Source: Alphaproteobacteria bacterium
GTDB lineage: Bacteria; Pseudomonadota; Alphaproteobacteria; Micavibrionales; Micavibrionaceae
Length of the DNA: 64,000 nt
NCBI GenBank assembly: GCA_016699735.1
Contig: CP065008.1
Span: forward strand, 1,364,001 to 1,428,000
Direction: 5' to 3'
Shown here: piece by piece, positions 61,196 through 64,000 of the stretch
Position numbering within the stretch: position 1 is the stretch's first letter
Layout: each line of letters opens with the position of its first letter
Notes under the pieces: generated by a model
Seen by the model: only the letters and a program-made list of their open reading frames with translations
What the model was told of the DNA's origin: nothing
Database searches by the model: none
Made by a program: the position numbers and the translations under genes

Positions 61196-64000
61196 CTATG
61201 AAGGCTTCGGTTCGGGATCGTCGTCATCGTCCTTGATGGAGTCCTTGATCGACTTGATTTCCTTTTCGAACTCCTTGATCAGCTTGATGTCGTCGTTATC
61301 ATGGTCGTCAGGCTCGTGCTCATTTTCATACTCAAGATCGTCGTCGTAGTCCCCGTCCTCGTCTCCGCCGCCGTCCTCGTTGGCATACTCCTCCGCCGCT
61401 TTCAGCCATTCCTCGGGAGTTGTCTCGATAAGGCCGATATCGTAATCCTCCTCGTGAACGATGAAAACATCGTCATTGGTGATATCGACGTCCAGATCCT
61501 TGGATTCCTTTTCCATCTCGCCTTCGGTCTGGGCATCGAACTGCGCTTCCTTCGGTTCTGTCAGGAAGACGCCTTTTTTCAGGGACAGGCGCTTGGCGCG
61601 TTCCCGCTTTTCCTTCTTCTCAAGCTCTTTCCTCGAATAGTAGTCTGTGGGCTTATCCTTGCCGTAAAGGGCGGAGACATCGGTATTCCGCTGCTTGGGC
61701 GTTTTCTTGCCCTCAGGGTCTTTCTCGGCTTTTACGGAAGTGTTTCCAGCAGCCTGATGGGCCTTCATCTCCGCGCTGGCGCGTTCATGGAACGACGTGC
61801 CGGCCGACTTGAAGGATTGCGGGGTTGCAGGCTCAAAAGTCGCCGGAACCGTCCAGTCCGGCTGTGCCTGCCGGAAGCGGTCTTCAAGGATTTTCTTGAC
61901 GTCAACCCGCGCCTGCGTCCGCATATGGCCGGGCAGGAAGCGGTAGGCGCGGGCGATCGTGGTCATGAAATGCGGCTCGCGTGAAATACTTCTCCACAGC
62001 AGCATATACTGGTAGATCGGCATAAATTTGATTTCAGGATCTTTCAGATAAGCCGGCGGTGCGATGATGCAGAACGGGTGGATCTTTTCCGGCGTAATGC
62101 CCACATGGTTGAAATAGCTTTCACCCAGCTTGACCACCATGTCCGGAGTCACCCCGAATTTTTCCGCGATGAACTGCTTGAGCATCTTGAAGTTGGTGAT
62201 CTCCTTGGGGATATTGAATTGCGGGGCGCTGACCGTCAGGCCTTTGCCCTCATAGCGTTCGGGAACCGGCGCGTGCTTGATCGTAAATCCGGCATGAACA
62301 TCGCCCTTGAGGCTCTTTGTCAACGGCACGACCACGGCGGTGTTAATGGTTTTGTCGTCGGAAATTACGAAATCCGTCATATCGGAGGTCAGACCCGCGC
62401 GTCCGCCCTGACTTTGCCCTTCTTCCACGAAGATGGAATTGACGGTCCGCAGTTGCCCCACCGCGCCCTTGACCTCGCGGAACCGTTTGTCGCTCTCCGC
62501 CGCTTGCTTCAGGAAATCCTTGACGTCCAGAGTACTGACGATTTCTCCGGCGATCATCGAAACATCTTTGCTTGTCCAGTTTTCCGCTTTCAAATTCAGA
62601 TGCTGGTAGAGGGCCAAAATTTGCAGTTCCAGCCTTCCATTGGGAATAAGGCCGACAGAAATTGCATCCAGAATCTGCTGGGCGCCGAATTCGCGGATCA
62701 TGCTCTTGGCGCGGAAATGTGTGTTGTGAAAGATTTTGTTTTTCGGCGTGTAGGAGGCCAAGCCTTCTTCGACTTCGAGGTAGTAAGTATGGACCCGCTC
62801 GTCAATATAGTTGGGGTCGGGGTAATACTCCGCCCCGCGTACCATGACCGTGGCCTCCTTCGGTTTCAAACCGATAAAATCGCGGGCGAATTTCTTGGTA
62901 TTGGAGGCTTTAAGCTCCCCCATTTCATTGATGTGCCTGTACTCGGTGGCTATGGCCTCGACCATATGGCCGGACCATTGCCGTCCGTCGATGTTCAGAC
63001 CGACCCGCGGAACGGAGTTCACGATCCCGCGCACGATCCCGTCATGCAGGAAAATGTTCAGGCGCCCATCCTCGGTTACACGGTAGGGGATAACCTCGGC
63101 GATTTCCATACTGCGCGTGACGATATCGACCAGTTCGCCCGTCTTCTCGTTCCGCAGCGCCTTAATCTCAAGCGAACCCTTATCCTCGGTGATCCGCCGT
63201 TCCATGACAACAAGGCTCTCGCGTTCGGGCATTTTACGGGCAATCGCGATGAAGCTGGTCGGCGGGTCGCCCATCGGGTTGCCGTCGTTATCGTACAGGC
63301 GGAAATGCCCGTCGAAATTTTTGGTGACGAACGTCTCATCCCAGTGGGGTCCGGAATATTCAACCCGCGATCCAAGGATACGCAATTCACGACGGAATTC
63401 CTCGACCGTGAAAAACGTATATTCATAGGGCAGGTGGTGCTGCCAGTTCTCACGACTGTCTTTCCGCATGATGTACTCGTACGCCCATTTGTAGGGCAGG
63501 CGGAACAGGCGCGTCCGGGGGAAGCGCGGCGGAAGCTCCTCAAGGAAAAACCCACCGCAACCCGGATCCTGCTTGGGACGGGCGTGTTCGGAATACCAGA
63601 CCAGCAGGTCGGCCTCCGAGAGCTGCGAGACATCCTCGCCCTCGCTCTCCTCGTCGTGCATTTCCATGAGGATATAGTGTTGCGGCGGCGGACGGGCGTA
63701 ATCGCGCAGGAACATAACGCCATTATTCTTCAGCATATGAAAATGTTTCCGCAGCGTGTCGCTGACGATCCGCTCGTTATAGCGGGCGTTGGAAAAGACG
63801 ATGTGCAGAATGAAGGAATTGATGATGACGTCGATCGATCCCGGCGGGAACAGGTCGCTGGAGACATCGCCGTGTTTGAACTCAAGATTATGGAGCTTAT
63901 ATTTCTCCCGCGCCTTGTTCATGCTACGCTTGCTTTTGTCCACCCCGATGATTTTCATGTTCGGGCGAAGGGCGGCCATGGCATAGGTCAGCGAACCATC
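61196..64000 (-). CDS. Large methyltransferase / degenerate Nudix-like fusion protein (5' end beyond the right edge)
   Basis: The last 934 residues are visible. The first begin DGSLTYAMAALRPNMKIIGV, the end of SAM-binding motif I, so the start lies to the right. The methyltransferase domain runs to about residue 260 (RKHFHMLKNNGVMFLRDYAR). Next is a Nudix-like region (about 280-430: IAEVIPYRVTEDGRLNIFLH; EYYPDPNYIDERVHTYYLEV) without a recognisable Nudix box, then a second such region (about 560-680: FNIPKEITNFKMLKQFIAEK; GESYFNHVGITPEKIHPFCI). The C-terminus is a basic linker, then an Asp/Glu-rich tail. It is adjacent to the NDUFAF5-like gene. The function is unknown. Confidence 0.7.
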   Translation of the reverse strand, partial: DGSLTYAMAALRPNMKIIGVDKSKRSMNKAREKYKLHNLEFKHGDVSSDLFPPGSIDVIINSFILHIVFSNARYNERIVSDTLRKHFHMLKNNGVMFLRDYARPPPQHYILMEMHDEESEGEDVSQLSEADLLVWYSEHARPKQDPGCGGFFLEELPPRFPRTRLFRLPYKWAYEYIMRKDSRENWQHHLPYEYTFFTVEEFRRELRILGSRVEYSGPHWDETFVTKNFDGHFRLYDNDGNPMGDPPTSFIAIARKMPERESLVVMERRITEDKGSLEIKALRNEKTGELVDIVTRSMEIAEVIPYRVTEDGRLNIFLHDGIVRGIVNSVPRVGLNIDGRQWSGHMVEAIATEYRHINEMGELKASNTKKFARDFIGLKPKEATVMVRGAEYYPDPNYIDERVHTYYLEVEEGLASYTPKNKIFHNTHFRAKSMIREFGAQQILDAISVGLIPNGRLELQILALYQHLNLKAENWTSKDVSMIAGEIVSTLDVKDFLKQAAESDKRFREVKGAVGQLRTVNSIFVEEGQSQGGRAGLTSDMTDFVISDDKTINTAVVVPLTKSLKGDVHAGFTIKHAPVPERYEGKGLTVSAPQFNIPKEITNFKMLKQFIAEKFGVTPDMVVKLGESYFNHVGITPEKIHPFCIIAPPAYLKDPEIKFMPIYQYMLLWRSISREPHFMTTIARAYRFLPGHMRTQARVDVKKILEDRFRQAQPDWTVPATFEPATPQSFKSAGTSFHERASAEMKAHQAAGNTSVKAEKDPEGKKTPKQRNTDVSALYGKDKPTDYYSRKELEKKEKRERAKRLSLKKGVFLTEPKEAQFDAQTEGEMEKESKDLDVDITNDDVFIVHEEDYDIGLIETTPEEWLKAAEEYANEDGGGDEDGDYDDDLEYENEHEPDDHDNDDIKLIKEFEKEIKSIKDSIKDDDDDPEPKPS

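Overview
The window is a chromosomal segment from an alphaproteobacterium. The evidence is a CckA-type hybrid kinase, a FliX homologue divergent from flgI, a TrcR (DUF1013) homologue, a direct-repeat LexA box (GTTC-N7-GTTC) before recA, sigma-54 promoters on flagellar operons, and a petABC operon. Base composition is moderately GC-rich, with several clearly AT-rich patches. The genus cannot be fixed from sequence alone; a Micavibrio- or Rhodospirillales-like lineage is a guess.

Positions 1-29643 form one large flagellar cluster. On the minus strand lie flgE (partial), flgD, fliK, two FlgN-like coiled-coil genes, flgJ/cheL and flgI. fliX and dksA follow on the plus strand, then flgH, flgA, flgG and flgF on the minus strand. 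fliL, fliM, a DUF6468 gene, a MotE-like gene, cheY, cheZ, two tandem MotB-like genes and a giant TPR protein run on the plus strand. fliP, fliO, a Sel1 gene, a coiled-coil gene and a truncated FlhB-like gene run on the minus strand. flgB, flgC, fliE, fliQ, fliR and flhB run on the plus strand, but an RTX/beta-propeller gene and a small secreted-protein gene sit between fliE and fliQ. Near-consensus sigma-54 elements lie before flgI, flgF and flgB.

Positions 29755-40931 carry cckA, recA (LexA-regulated), an isochorismatase-family hydrolase, smpB, dapA, a soluble lytic transglycosylase, and a NarL-type response regulator followed by a hybrid histidine kinase. Two small AT-rich genes follow at 40941-41612. 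Positions 41653-48455 hold a MoxR/DUF58/DUF4159/membrane-protein cluster. Then come DUF1285-cca, an ATP-grasp gene, hemF and trmL.

Positions 52820-55703 encode the cytochrome bc1 complex (petA, petB, petC). The cytochrome b gene contains an in-frame, AT-rich insertion of about 100 codons with two predicted membrane segments, at the ef loop just before the KLGGV helix. This is the most unusual single feature I see. The rest of the window holds DUF924, DUF465 (with a perfect CtrA-type box upstream), trcR, DUF1192, guaC, a small His/Arg-rich protein, gloB, a NDUFAF5-like methyltransferase, and the 3' part of a very large methyltransferase fusion with degenerate Nudix-like regions and an acidic tail. 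I found no tRNA, rRNA, CRISPR array, transposase or integrase.
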